64,000 nucleotides of DNA from Site-B1 sp963722665 (GCA_963722665.1 CAVRNW010000043.1:1-64000); one strand, 5' to 3'; shown: positions 36,395 to 45,373, counted from the stretch's first letter. Notes: generated by a model not told the origin, from the letters alone. Program-made: numbers and translations.

Positions 36395-37234
36395 ATGCAT
36401 AAATTAAAAATTTCATTCTTATTCTTTCTCAGTTTTACAACCTTTATTTGTAATGCGCAAAGTGTTGATTCTGACAGTATCAATACATGGAAATTATTTA
36501 AGTACGACGCAAAAACTACTTATAAGGGCATAAAGCATTCGCTTTTAAGACCAAAAGATTGGAAGGGTAAGGATTATACTAAACTAGGGACTTTAGTTAC
36601 TGGTACGGTTTTAATGTCTTTCGCTGACGATGAAGTCAATCGATTTTTACAACGGCAAGCCGACGATTTCCCAGAAGTTGTTAGAGATTTTGGATGGTAT
36701 TTTGGTAGTCCACAAAACTACCTAATGGCCAATGCAGGACTCTATGGGGTTGGTCTGATTACTAAAAACCAAAAAATTAGAAAAACCAGTGTTCTAATCA
36801 TTTCTTCATCAGTTACATCAGGATTAATTGCATCCATATGCAAAAAAGCCTTTGGCAGAGCGAGACCAAGTTCAGGATTAGGAAATCATTATTTTAAACC
36901 TTTTTCTAAACAAGCTCGTTTTCATTCATTTCCTTCCGGTCACACCATTTTATCTGTAACAATGGCACATGCAATTGCCAAACAGTTTGATAATTTTTGG
37001 GTAAAAACCGGAATTTATACAATTGGAGCTATTCCACCTGTTAGCAGGTTAATTGACAACGAGCATTGGATAACAGACGTCGTATTTAGTGCTGTTGTAA
37101 GCATTATTGTCGTGGATAGCATTGATGCTTTTTTATACAGCTCAAAGGCTTATGATTATCCTGAAAGGAGTAAAACAATATCCTGGAACTTAAAAATTAA
37201 TGCAAACCAAATTGGCATTGTAGGTGTCTTTTAG
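36395..37234 (+). CDS. PAP2-family membrane phosphatase
   Basis: A 279-residue protein with a signal peptide (MHKLKISFLFFLSFTTFICNA) followed by a PAP2 acid-phosphatase domain. The three motifs are intact: KKAFGRARPSS (KX6RP), PSGHTILSV (PSGH) and SRLIDNEHWITDV (SRX5HX3D). The active site should face the periplasm. Substrates in the family include phosphatidate, undecaprenyl pyrophosphate and lipid A phosphates; this one cannot be assigned. It begins 5 bases after pheT and is probably read from the pheT promoter. Confidence 0.9.
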   Translation: MHKLKISFLFFLSFTTFICNAQSVDSDSINTWKLFKYDAKTTYKGIKHSLLRPKDWKGKDYTKLGTLVTGTVLMSFADDEVNRFLQRQADDFPEVVRDFGWYFGSPQNYLMANAGLYGVGLITKNQKIRKTSVLIISSSVTSGLIASICKKAFGRARPSSGLGNHYFKPFSKQARFHSFPSGHTILSVTMAHAIAKQFDNFWVKTGIYTIGAIPPVSRLIDNEHWITDVVFSAVVSIIVVDSIDAFLYSSKAYDYPERSKTISWNLKINANQIGIVGVF

Positions 37235-37310
37235 ACCTTTTTCTAAGCTGAGTATGACTGCAATTTTTTTATTAAAACATTTTTATTATTTTTAAGACAA
37301 AACATTTGCG

Positions 37311-38021
37311 ATGGGAGTTAACTTAAATGAAAAACTTCTCCACAACAGGAGGAAACGTATTGTAGATTCAGATGTTCTTGATCAGGTTTATAAAATCCTG
37401 GAAAGCGATGCAAAACATGAATTCGCAATAGAATCTAATCTATCCAATTCACATAAAACAAGAGAAAACAATTTTAATGTTGAACTTCTGGAAACTGAAA
37501 AAGTCTTCCATATAGATGATATAAAATCTATATGTATTACTTACAGGCTGCGTTTTTTAGATAGCAGCTTATTTAAATCCATAATTCCAGGAGAAGCCAT
37601 AAATAAAATAAAGCAATTAGAGAAAGATCATAATACAACTGTTAAAGGTTTTAAAATAATGGCTCCTAGTAAACTATTCAAGCTAGAAAATTACGATGAT
37701 CCTTTACTGTTTGCTCCAATCGGTAATGATTATTATTATCTAATACATAAATGGGGAAATGATTTAAGTATATGGCGCAAATGGTTGATGTATCCTTTCA
37801 GAAATTTGGACACTATAATAATTAGTGCCATTATAGCAAGTTTCTTGATTGCGTTGAGCTTTCCGGAGAGTTATTTTCATCCTAAATATAAAACTACACA
37901 ATTCATCTTCTTATTCTTTTTTATGTTCAAGGTAATTGGTTTTTGTTTAATATTCTTTGGAGTGAGCAAAGGCAAGAATTTTAACAATGCTATTTGGGAT
38001 AGCAGGTATATAAATGCCTGA
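37311..38021 (+). CDS. Two-TM protein of unknown function
   Basis: A 236-residue protein with a charged, cytoplasmic N-terminal domain (about 165 residues) and two TM helices near the C-terminus (LDTIIISAIIASFLIAL and FIFLFFFMFKVIGFCLIFF). These are separated by a short extracytoplasmic loop containing SYFHPKYKTTQ. No family motif is recognised. It stands alone between the PAP2 gene and the convergent fasciclin gene. The following 218-base gap holds no recognisable signal. Confidence 0.7.
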   Translation: MGVNLNEKLLHNRRKRIVDSDVLDQVYKILESDAKHEFAIESNLSNSHKTRENNFNVELLETEKVFHIDDIKSICITYRLRFLDSSLFKSIIPGEAINKIKQLEKDHNTTVKGFKIMAPSKLFKLENYDDPLLFAPIGNDYYYLIHKWGNDLSIWRKWLMYPFRNLDTIIISAIIASFLIALSFPESYFHPKYKTTQFIFLFFFMFKVIGFCLIFFGVSKGKNFNNAIWDSRYINA

Positions 38022-38239
38022 GCATTTATACTAGGAGCTAATAATAATCAGTGCTTGATTTAGATATAAAACATAAAAGAAAGGTTACCTATTGTCAATC
38101 CCCAAAATCTAACAAAGCTTATCGTGAATGAAAATTAAGCTATTTTGAATCAATAACAAGGTTGATAAGCCCCCTCTAAATAAACCTCTTCTTTTAACTA
38201 ATAGATAACCTTATATTTTAATCTTTTATGTTTATTGTT

Positions 38240-38830
38240 TTATCTGAATACCATTTTCACACCCACCTGCGGCAGTAAAACAGCATCTATTCTATAAATT
38301 ACACCATCTGATAATACGATTTTTTCCATAACATCTATTGGATAACCATTAGCATCCTGTATGACCAAAGCATCCTCAGCACCAACTGTAATCTCAATTA
38401 CTTCATTGTTCAATGCCACAATATTTGTAGTCCCATTAAGTTTGAATAATTCCTCTTCTAAATTCATTGCCGAATTAACTATGTGATATTCGGCAATAGA
38501 CTTCAATTTTAAATGATTTTCTGGTTTGAATAATTGATTTAAAACATTAGATGGCATTTGCGCAAAAGCACTATTTCCGGGAGCAAAGACAGTGATATCC
38601 TTGCCGGATTCAAGTTTAGAGAATAAATTTGATTCTTTTAAAACCTTGACGAAAATGGTATAATCTTCCGAAAAAGATAAATATTTCGCAATGGTCATTG
38701 ATTGATTTGATCTGACATCAGATATATAAGCCCCTTCTTTAACTGCCTCTTTATTTTGTGCGATCATGTTCATATTAAAACATAATACAAATATAAAAAA
38801 CAGCCACATCAGATTACTTCCCTTTTGCAT
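38240..38830 (-). CDS. Secreted fasciclin (FAS1) domain protein
   Basis: A 196-residue exported protein with a signal peptide (about 25 residues, LMWLFFIFVLCFNMNMIAQ) and one FAS1 domain (about residues 55-190). H1-like motif VFAPGNSAFAQMPSNVL and the H2-like end LSDGVIYRIDAVLLP are readable. FAS1 proteins act in adhesion or surface interaction; the ligand is unknown. It is a single-gene unit. The domain call is clear, the biological role is not. Confidence 0.9.
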   Translation of the reverse strand: MQKGSNLMWLFFIFVLCFNMNMIAQNKEAVKEGAYISDVRSNQSMTIAKYLSFSEDYTIFVKVLKESNLFSKLESGKDITVFAPGNSAFAQMPSNVLNQLFKPENHLKLKSIAEYHIVNSAMNLEEELFKLNGTTNIVALNNEVIEITVGAEDALVIQDANGYPIDVMEKIVLSDGVIYRIDAVLLPQVGVKMVFR

Positions 38831-38925
38831 GACTTTATAAAATATTGATTATTAATCCCTTAAATCGTCATAAATATAAGGAAAATTTGACAATTTTTTT
38901 GTATATTTAAGTTAAAATATCAACA

Positions 38926-39171
38926 ATGCTCGAAAGCAACTACATAAAAATTTATACCGGCAATTTTATAATTGCGCAGTTAATTTTTGATAAACTGGAT
39001 GAAATAGGAATAAATCCTATACTAAAAGAAGATAATCAAACCGGAATATCTGCCGTTATGGTTGAAGATTATCAGGCTCTTATAGAGGTCTATGTTCATA
39101 AGGATGAGGCGACAAGGGCAAAACCTGTAGTTGAAGACATTATTTCAAGAACAACTGCTGTCAAGGATTAA
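38926..39171 (+). CDS. DUF2007-family small signal-transduction-like protein
   Basis: An 81-residue protein with an alpha/beta ACT-like layout typical of DUF2007: an opening strand (YIKIYTGNFIIAQLIFDKL), then a short loop and the strands VMVEDYQALIEVYVHKDEA, ending in a helix. Homologues are called putative signal-transducing or prokaryotic inner-membrane-associated proteins, with no proven role. It has no TM or signal sequence. It lies between convergent and divergent neighbours as a single gene. Confidence 0.85.
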   Translation: MLESNYIKIYTGNFIIAQLIFDKLDEIGINPILKEDNQTGISAVMVEDYQALIEVYVHKDEATRAKPVVEDIISRTTAVKD

Positions 39172-39208
39172 CCCTATATTTTTTTTGACCCTTATTATTA
39201 GATAATTT

Positions 39209-40825
39209 TCAATCGTACATTTTATCTCGTTGAGCGTGGATCTTTGGATCTTCCATATATTCTTCAAAAGTCATGTACTTATCTATTACCCCATTAGGAG
39301 TAATTTCTATGACACGATTGGCTACAGTTTGCGCAAATTCATGATCGTGGGTACTAAATAAAACAGTCCCTTTAAAGTTCTTAAGGGAGTTGTTAAAAGC
39401 AGTAATACTCTCCAGATCTAAATGATTTGTTGGCTCGTCGAGCATCAATACATTAGCTCTAACCATCATCATACGGCTCAACATACAACGTACTTTTTCA
39501 CCTCCAGAAAGCACACTGCATTTTTTTAAAGCTTCTTCCCCGCTAAAGATCATTTTGCCTAAAAATCCCCTGATGTAAACTTCTTCTCTTTCTTCTTCCG
39601 TTTTTGCCCATTGACGTAACCAATCGACTAAAGTCAAATCACTTTTGAAAAAGTCACTATTGTCCAGAGGTAAATAGGATTGAGATGTAGTAATTCCCCA
39701 TGCAAACTTACCTGAATCCGGTTTTAAAGTTTTGTTCAAGATCTCATAAAAAGCAGTTGTTGCTCTCGAATCCCTGGAGAAAACGACAACTTTATCCCCC
39801 TTAGAAAGGTTTAGTTCGATATCTTTAAACAAAATTTCACCGTCTAATGATGAAGATAACCCTTCAACATGAAGGATTTGGTCCCCTGCCTCACGTTCAC
39901 GCTCAAATATAATAGCAGGATATCGTCTGCTTGATGGTTTTATTTCTGAAACGTTCAACTTCTCGATCATTTTCTTTCTACTAGTTGCTTGTTTTGATTT
40001 TGCGACATTTGCAGAGAACCTTCTTATGAATTCTTCCAATTCCTTCTTTTTCTCTTCAGCCTTCTTATTTTGCTGTGCTCGCTGTCTTGCTGCCAATTGA
40101 GACGATTCATACCAAAAGGTGTAATTACCTGAATAATGGTTTATTTTACTAAAATCAATATCAGAAATATGTGTGCAAACAGAATCCAGAAAATGACGGT
40201 CGTGAGAAACTATAATGACACAATTATCATAATTAGCCAGGAAGTTCTCTAACCAGGTAATAGTATCATAATCTATGTCGTTGGTTGGCTCATCCATTAT
40301 CAAGACGTCTGGGTTACCAAACAATGCCTGAGCTAATAACACTCTTACTTTCTGTTTACCATCCAGATCCTTCATCAAAGAATAATGAAGGTTTTCCCTG
40401 ATTCCTAAATTAGATAATAAGGTGGCTGCATCACTTTCGGCGTTCCAGCCATTCATTTCCTCAAACTTAACTTGAAGCTCACCTATTTTATCTGCGTTCT
40501 TGTCTGTATAATCCGCGTACAACGCATCAATCTCAGTTTTGATCTTAAATAAGGGCTTGTTTCCCATAATAACTGTTTCCAGTACTGGATGCTCATCATA
40601 TAAATTATGATCCTGTTCCAATACTGACATTCGTTTTCCCGGTTCAAGATGGACCTGACCTGATGTAGGGTCTTGTTTGCCTGATAGTATTTTTAAAAAT
40701 GTGGATTTTCCGGCACCATTTGCTCCAATGATTCCGTAACAATTACCACTTTGAAAAGTCGTATTTACCTCATCAAAAAGTACTCGTTTGCCAAATTGGA
40801 CTGAAAGATTTGAAACTGATAACAT
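39209..40825 (-). CDS. ABC-F family ribosome-associated ATPase (YbiT-like)
   Basis: A 538-residue protein of two ABC domains joined by a charged linker (P-site tRNA interaction motif region, about residues 240-300, QQNKKAEEKKKELEEFIRRF) and without TM segments, as in ABC-F translation factors. Walker A GANGAGKSTFLK, signature regions DLDGKQKVRVLLAQAL and LSGGEKVRCMLSRM, and Walker B MDEPTNDIDYDT and LDEPTNHLDLES are seen. The second domain's Walker A is degenerate (FSRDSRATTAFYE), as is common in the YbiT subgroup. It probably acts on the ribosome rather than in transport. Confidence 0.88.
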   Translation of the reverse strand: MLSVSNLSVQFGKRVLFDEVNTTFQSGNCYGIIGANGAGKSTFLKILSGKQDPTSGQVHLEPGKRMSVLEQDHNLYDEHPVLETVIMGNKPLFKIKTEIDALYADYTDKNADKIGELQVKFEEMNGWNAESDAATLLSNLGIRENLHYSLMKDLDGKQKVRVLLAQALFGNPDVLIMDEPTNDIDYDTITWLENFLANYDNCVIIVSHDRHFLDSVCTHISDIDFSKINHYSGNYTFWYESSQLAARQRAQQNKKAEEKKKELEEFIRRFSANVAKSKQATSRKKMIEKLNVSEIKPSSRRYPAIIFEREREAGDQILHVEGLSSSLDGEILFKDIELNLSKGDKVVVFSRDSRATTAFYEILNKTLKPDSGKFAWGITTSQSYLPLDNSDFFKSDLTLVDWLRQWAKTEEEREEVYIRGFLGKMIFSGEEALKKCSVLSGGEKVRCMLSRMMMVRANVLMLDEPTNHLDLESITAFNNSLKNFKGTVLFSTHDHEFAQTVANRVIEITPNGVIDKYMTFEEYMEDPKIHAQRDKMYD

Positions 40826-40936
40826 AGTGTCGTATAGTTTTACTCTAGGATTTGTAATTCGTAATTTAGGTCATAGAGAACTTTTAAATTAATAAGTTTT
40901 AACTCCTTAAAAATGACCCGTTTTTTAAGTTTGGCG

Positions 40937-40944
40937 CAAAAGTA
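40937..40944 (-). promoter_or_regulatory. -7 box (TACTTTTG) for the ABC-F gene
   Basis: The minus-strand TACTTTTG fits TAnnTTTG and would give a leader of about 105 bases before the ATG at 40825, unusually long for this window. The leader contains no recognised attenuator peptide. Confidence 0.4.
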
Positions 40945-41025
40945 GATAATTGAATCTGTATAATGAAATATATTTAAGCTAAATAATTTAACAACGCATT
41001 AACAACACTATTCACATTCAAAACA

Positions 41026-41033
41026 TACTTTTG
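41026..41033 (+). promoter_or_regulatory. -7 box (TACTTTTG) for the thioredoxin-like lipoprotein
   Basis: TACTTTTG lies 44 bases before the ATG at 41078 and fits the -7 consensus. No TTG element is seen at the usual spacing. Confidence 0.4.
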
Positions 41034-41077
41034 TCATGATCAGCGGGCTTTTAGAATAATTTAAGGCTGATACAATT

Positions 41078-42493
41078 ATGCGATTTGTTGGTTATCTCTT
41101 AATTCTTCTCTTGTTCTTTAGTTGTAAAAATGAAACTGCTGAGGAAACTTATTATGCGTTTCTTGGTGGAGAGATCATTAATCCAAATACAGATTATGTT
41201 GTCATTTATAATTTTAAAGGAACTTTAGACACCATTAAATTGGATAGCGAAAATAGATTTTCTTATAAAATTAATAATCTGGACCCAGGTTTATATTTTT
41301 TTAAGCACGATCCTGAAAACCAAGTTATTGTTTTGGAACCAAAAGATAGTGTTATATTTAGATTGAACACTATTGATTTTGATGAATCTTTGGTATTTAC
41401 CGGCGAGGGATCTAAAAAAAACAACTATCTAATTGACTTGTTTTTAGAAAACGAAAAAAACAATTCCAGGCTGTTAGACTTCTGTGAATTATCTCCTGAT
41501 GAATTTGAAGAAAAAACAGATTCGATTAGAAATCGACAATTACAAAAACTAGAAGAAATTACAGAAAGGTTGGATTGCTCAGAGCTATTTAAGGAAATTG
41601 CTGAAGCAAAAATTAATTACAATTATTACGCAAATAAAGAAATATATCCATTTGCATATTATGGTGAAAAAGAGATCAAGAATTTAAAAACGCTTCCTCA
41701 AGATTTCTACAACTACCGTAAAAACATCAATTATAATAATTACAATCTAAGGTCATACGTACAGTATTACAGATTCCTGGAAACCCATTTCAACAATATA
41801 GCTTTAAACCAATATTTTGAACATACCAGCGATAGCTTTTTTGACAGAAAGTCCTTGCATTATAATTTAGACAAACTATCTCTCATTGATAGTTTAATTC
41901 AGCATGATACAATTAAAAATGACCTATTAAAATATACTGCTGCTCCTTTTATTTATAACAGTAAAAGTAATTATGATACAAAATCGCTTTTAAGTGATTA
42001 TATGACCCGGTCCACTAACGAAAAGGATAAAAAAACTATGCAGCAACTGGCCACGTCAGTAATGCTGCTAGAACCTGGCACCAAACTTCCCCAGGTTGAT
42101 GTAATAAATTCGAACAATAAGCCTGTTGAATTATCATCAATAATAAAAAAGCCTACCGTGATCTATTTTTGGTCTTATGATATAAAATCACATTTTAAGG
42201 ATAGCCATAGAAAAATAAACGAATTAAAAATTAAATACCCGGAAATGAATTTTATTGCTATCAACATTAATAATGATGAACACGATATGTGGAAAAGATC
42301 TTTGAAGCAATATAACTTCCCGGTAAATAACGAGTTTCAATTTATTGATCCACTAAAAGCACGAAAGGATCTTGTTATCAATTCAATCAATAAAGTCATG
42401 ATTTTAGATGGCAATGCTATTATTGCTGACCCTAATGCAAATATGTTCAGTTCAAACTTTGAAGAACTACTGTTAGGATTATTGAATAAATAA
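41078..42493 (+). CDS. Thioredoxin-like lipoprotein lacking the CXXC active site
   Basis: A 471-residue lipoprotein (signal MRFVGYLLILLLFFSC, Cys16). The N-terminal part (about residues 25-110) resembles the DUF4369 or carbohydrate-like beta domain that precedes redoxin domains in Bacteroidota, followed by about 200 helical residues. The C-terminal redoxin fold begins at LEPGTKLPQVDVI, with VIYFWSYDIKSHFKDSH where TlpA proteins have FWxxWCxxC: both active-site cysteines are missing. It is therefore unlikely to exchange disulfides and may act as a binding or scaffold protein. It ends at a bidirectional terminator shared with the convergent aldolase gene. Confidence 0.85.
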   Translation: MRFVGYLLILLLFFSCKNETAEETYYAFLGGEIINPNTDYVVIYNFKGTLDTIKLDSENRFSYKINNLDPGLYFFKHDPENQVIVLEPKDSVIFRLNTIDFDESLVFTGEGSKKNNYLIDLFLENEKNNSRLLDFCELSPDEFEEKTDSIRNRQLQKLEEITERLDCSELFKEIAEAKINYNYYANKEIYPFAYYGEKEIKNLKTLPQDFYNYRKNINYNNYNLRSYVQYYRFLETHFNNIALNQYFEHTSDSFFDRKSLHYNLDKLSLIDSLIQHDTIKNDLLKYTAAPFIYNSKSNYDTKSLLSDYMTRSTNEKDKKTMQQLATSVMLLEPGTKLPQVDVINSNNKPVELSSIIKKPTVIYFWSYDIKSHFKDSHRKINELKIKYPEMNFIAININNDEHDMWKRSLKQYNFPVNNEFQFIDPLKARKDLVINSINKVMILDGNAIIADPNANMFSSNFEELLLGLLNK

Positions 42494-42516
42494 AAAACCG
42501 CTATGAAAGGTTTTTT
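42492..42516. terminator. Bidirectional terminator between converging genes
   Basis: AAAAAACC at 42492-42499 pairs with GGTTTTTT at 42509-42516 around a 9-base loop. Both strands have U-runs after the stem, so it can serve the lipoprotein gene (plus) and the aldolase gene (minus). Confidence 0.7.
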
Positions 42517-42534
42517 TATATTAATGAAAGTAAC

Positions 42535-43191
42535 TTATTGGTTTCCTTTTTTATAATCTTCTAAAAATTTAGCTAAACCATTATCTGTCAAAGGATGTTT
42601 TAATAGTCCTTCAATAGAACTCAATGGCCCGGTCATAACATCAGCTCCTAATTTAGCACAATCTACAATATGCATGGTATGACGAATAGAGGCTGCCAAA
42701 ATTTTTGTTTCGAAGTCATAATTATCGTAAATATGTCGTATTTCAGCAATTAAATTCAACCCATCGGTTGAAACATCATCCAGGCGGCCAATAAATGGAG
42801 ACACATAAGTAGCTCCAGCCTTTGCAGCGAGTAAAGCTTGTCCGGGAGAGAAAACGAGCGTCACATTAGTTTTAATTCCCCTTTCAGAAAAATATTTACA
42901 TGCTTTGATACCTTCTTTTATCATAGGTAATTTAATGACTATTTGATCATGAAGATCTGCAAGCTCCTCCCCTTCTTTGATCATACCGTCAAAGTCCGTA
43001 GCAATAACCTCAGCACTTACATCACCTTCAACAATATTGCAAATGTCTACATAATGCTTTAAAATATTGTTCTTCCCTGTTATGCCTTCCTTGGCCATTA
43101 ATGATGGATTGGTTGTGACACCATCAAGAATTCCCATATCTTGGGCCTCTTTTATGTGATTTAAATTGGCTGTATCGATAAAAAACTTCAT
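42535..43191 (-). CDS. fsa: Fructose-6-phosphate aldolase / TalC-type transaldolase
   Basis: A 218-residue class I aldolase of the short transaldolase subfamily. It opens MKFFIDTANLNHIKEAQDMG and has DGVTTNPSLMAKEG, the Schiff-base lysine in TNVTLVFS/VIKLPMIKEG (Lys about 86), and the LAASIRHTMHI and GADVMTGPLSSIEGL segments. It acts in the non-oxidative pentose phosphate pathway or as a dihydroxyacetone-dependent aldolase; members of this subgroup are not distinguishable by eye. It is a single-gene unit ending at the shared terminator. Confidence 0.9.
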   Translation of the reverse strand: MKFFIDTANLNHIKEAQDMGILDGVTTNPSLMAKEGITGKNNILKHYVDICNIVEGDVSAEVIATDFDGMIKEGEELADLHDQIVIKLPMIKEGIKACKYFSERGIKTNVTLVFSPGQALLAAKAGATYVSPFIGRLDDVSTDGLNLIAEIRHIYDNYDFETKILAASIRHTMHIVDCAKLGADVMTGPLSSIEGLLKHPLTDNGLAKFLEDYKKGNQ

Positions 43192-43293
43192 TGTGAGTTA
43201 AATTTGATTTTTAGAATGTGATTTGCTGCGAAATTACAACATTATATAAATTTTCTGACCAAAACATATTAACAAATCAGATACAGGTGCCTA

Positions 43294-44097
43294 CTAAAGC
43301 TTGTAATGATTTATAAGTAGCTTTTCATAAACCTTATCTGGTAAAATACGTTTTAATACGATCGAAAATTTTTGCATAAAGGCTCCAACTTTGTAATGAA
43401 TCCTGGGATTTTTACATTCAATTATTTTGTGAACAACTTTTGCAACCGCAATCGGATTTGCGCTTTTGTTGACATCCTCGTCAATAGATTTTAAAACTTC
43501 TTGATACTTTTTACCATAAGGGGAGCTTGATTTAATTGGGGCATGAAAACGTCCTGCTGCTATATTGGTTGCAAAATCTCCCGGAGCCACATTGGTCATC
43601 TTAATATTGAAATCCTTAAGCTCCAGCCTGAAGGTTTCGGTTATTATTTCTAATGCCGATTTGCTTGAACTGTAAATACCTCTGTATGGCAGGCCCATGT
43701 ATCCTGCTATGGATGTAATATTTATGATTAAACCGGAATTCTGTTCACGCATAATTGGCAAAACCGCTTTAATAACATTAATAGGTCCAAAAAAATTTGT
43801 TTCAAAATTTCTTTTTATTTCCAATTCCGGAGTTTCCTCAACTGGTCCTGTTATTCCTGCTCCTGCATTATTGATCAAAACATCAATTCTGCCTTCAGCC
43901 TTCATAACAGATTGAACACATTCAACAATGGAATCCTTTTTTGCAACATCTAAAGCAAGGATTGGAAAGTTATTTTCTGTATATTTTTCAGGACTTCGGC
44001 TTGTGCCAAAAACTTTGTATTGATTATCCGATAGATAATCTCCTATTGATTTTCCAATTCCAGATGATCCGCCTGTAATTAAAACAACTTTAGACAT
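43294..44097 (-). CDS. SDR family oxidoreductase
   Basis: A 267-residue short-chain dehydrogenase. It has the NAD(P) loop TGGSSGIGKSIGDYL, NNAGAG after strand 4, the catalytic Ser in NITSIAGYMGLPY, and the catalytic YSSSK (YxxxK). The basic SRSPEKY after strand 2 suggests NADPH. The C-terminal LKRILPDKVYEKLLIN segment is as in classic SDR lipid/steroid-type members. The start was moved to the ATG at 44097 (MSKVVLITGG); a longer version from 44154 would run through the end of the SRP RNA gene. The substrate is unknown. Confidence 0.9.
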   Translation of the reverse strand: MSKVVLITGGSSGIGKSIGDYLSDNQYKVFGTSRSPEKYTENNFPILALDVAKKDSIVECVQSVMKAEGRIDVLINNAGAGITGPVEETPELEIKRNFETNFFGPINVIKAVLPIMREQNSGLIINITSIAGYMGLPYRGIYSSSKSALEIITETFRLELKDFNIKMTNVAPGDFATNIAAGRFHAPIKSSSPYGKKYQEVLKSIDEDVNKSANPIAVAKVVHKIIECKNPRIHYKVGAFMQKFSIVLKRILPDKVYEKLLINHYKL

Positions 44098-44117
44098 AAA
44101 TAATGAGATTAGGTGTT

Positions 44118-44125
44118 CAAAAATA
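44118..44125 (-). promoter_or_regulatory. -7 box (TATTTTTG) for the SDR gene
   Basis: On the minus strand TATTTTTG lies 21 bases before the ATG at 44097, just downstream of the SRP RNA terminator. It supports the shorter SDR start and separate transcription of the two genes. Confidence 0.5.
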
Positions 44126-44152
44126 CAATATTTACAGGAAAGTTTATCGCAC

Positions 44153-44165
44153 AAAAAAAGGCAAG
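44153..44165 (-). terminator. Terminal stem and U-run of the SRP RNA
   Basis: The 3' half of the closing stem (CTTGCC on the minus strand, 44165-44160) is followed by seven U residues (44159-44153), so the closing helix probably doubles as the terminator. Confidence 0.65.
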
Positions 44166-44253
44166 CTACCTACATCACACCGCTACGACCATTTACCTTT
44201 GCTGCGTTCCCGCCCTGGAGGATTCAACAGGAGCTGGTTGTGTAGGACTTGCC
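44160..44253 (-). ncRNA. ffs: Bacterial signal recognition particle RNA (4.5S-type)
   Basis: Read on the minus strand, the segment contains the conserved SRP domain IV core: CCAGGGCGGGAACGCAGCAA, then AGGTAAATGG, the internal loops that bind Ffh. The RNA ends pair: GGCAAG at 44253-44248 (minus) with CTTGCC at 44165-44160, and the inner arms with ACACAACC/GTGTGATG also fold back. The length of about 94 bases matches the small Bacteroidota SRP RNA without an Alu domain. A TTG-N19-TATCTTTG promoter lies just upstream and a U-run just downstream. Any protein reading frame across this segment on the plus strand is accidental. Confidence 0.93.
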
Positions 44254-44258
44254 GGCTG

Positions 44259-44288
44259 CAAAGATACAACCTTTTAATTTTTTCACAA
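44259..44288 (-). promoter_or_regulatory. Promoter (TTG-N19-TATCTTTG) for the SRP RNA
   Basis: On the minus strand a TTG (44288-44286) is followed after 19 bases by TATCTTTG (44266-44259). The RNA's 5' helix begins at 44253, 6 bases after the box, so this is a good internal calibration of the transcription start distance in this genome. Confidence 0.82.
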
Positions 44289-44338
44289 TGTTTTTTTAAA
44301 CTGAATTTTAATAAATATCTTGCCTAAAATTTAAAAAA

Positions 44339-45373
44339 ATGAAAACTTTTAAGCTTTTATCAGTTCTTTTGGTTTCAGTTCTTTTGGTGTCTTGCGGCAG
44401 TAATTCTAAACAGAAAAAAAGCGATTTCAGCATTAATTTAAATACCAAAGAAAAAGAGTTTAATTCGAAAAGTGCTTTAAACCTTAGAATTGATAACCCA
44501 AAAAACCATGTTATTGACTCTGTTAAGTATAGCTATAATGGGGAAGAAGTAACCGATAAATTAGATTTAAGTACGTTTAAACTTGGGAAACAAACAATTG
44601 ATGCAACAGTGTTTTATGAAGGAGAGATTTCAATAATCAATAAAACAATTACTATACTAAATAATGTTCCGCCAAAAGTTTATACATATAAAATTATAAA
44701 TGTCTTTCCTCACGATATTACCTCCTATACCCAAGGTTTGGAATTCTACAAAGGTGAATTATATGAAAGTACCGGACAACGAGGTGAATCTAAGCTTAGA
44801 AAAGTAAATTATAAAACTGGAGATATTATCAATAATTTGGATCTGGCCAAAGAATACTTTGGAGAAGGACTAACCATCTTGAATGATAATATTTACCTGT
44901 TAACATGGCAAAAAGGAACTGGTTTTATATATGATGTCAATACTTTTAAGAAAAAAAGCAGTTTTAAGTATGGCAAAAGTAAAGAAGGCTGGGGAATTTG
45001 TAACGATGGAATTAATCTTTATAAAAGTGATGGAACCGAAAAAATCTGGATACTGGATCCTGAAACTTTAGAAGAAAAAGAATACATACAGGCATATACA
45101 AATAAAGGCAAGGTGGTAGGCATTAATGAATTGGAATGGATAGATGGAAAAATATATGCCAACAGGTATCAAAAAAATGGAGTAGCCGTAATTAATGCCA
45201 AAAATGGAGCCATTGAAGGTGTGATAGATTTCAGTCCGTTAAAAGAAAAGGTAAAACAGCATTCGGGTTTAGATGTGATAAATGGAATTGCATATAACCC
45301 TGAAACCAAAACTTTGTTTATTACTGGTAAACGCTGGGATAAATTGTTTGAAGTAGAAATAGTTGAAAAATAA
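44339..45373 (+). CDS. Glutaminyl-peptide cyclotransferase lipoprotein
   Basis: A 344-residue lipoprotein (signal MKTFKLLSVLLVSVLLVSC, Cys19). After an N-terminal beta domain of about 90 residues comes a beta-propeller of the plant/bacterial glutamine cyclotransferase family: FPHDITSYTQGLEFYKG, LYESTGQRGESKLRKV, FGEGLTILNDNIYLLTWQ and WKDGWGICND-type GWGICNDGINLYKSDGT. The enzyme forms N-terminal pyroglutamate on exported peptides or proteins. It lies 4 bases before the thioesterase gene on the same strand. Confidence 0.9.
   Translation: MKTFKLLSVLLVSVLLVSCGSNSKQKKSDFSINLNTKEKEFNSKSALNLRIDNPKNHVIDSVKYSYNGEEVTDKLDLSTFKLGKQTIDATVFYEGEISIINKTITILNNVPPKVYTYKIINVFPHDITSYTQGLEFYKGELYESTGQRGESKLRKVNYKTGDIINNLDLAKEYFGEGLTILNDNIYLLTWQKGTGFIYDVNTFKKKSSFKYGKSKEGWGICNDGINLYKSDGTEKIWILDPETLEEKEYIQAYTNKGKVVGINELEWIDGKIYANRYQKNGVAVINAKNGAIEGVIDFSPLKEKVKQHSGLDVINGIAYNPETKTLFITGKRWDKLFEVEIVEK

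Noticed and set aside
38022..38239. A possible small RNA or small gene in the gap after the two-TM protein
   Set aside because: No promoter box, terminator hairpin, or reading frame with a plausible start was found in these 218 bases.
44103..44327. Plus-strand reading frame across the SRP RNA
   Set aside because: The segment is explained by the SRP RNA on the minus strand with its promoter and terminator; the translated sequence is Arg-rich noise.
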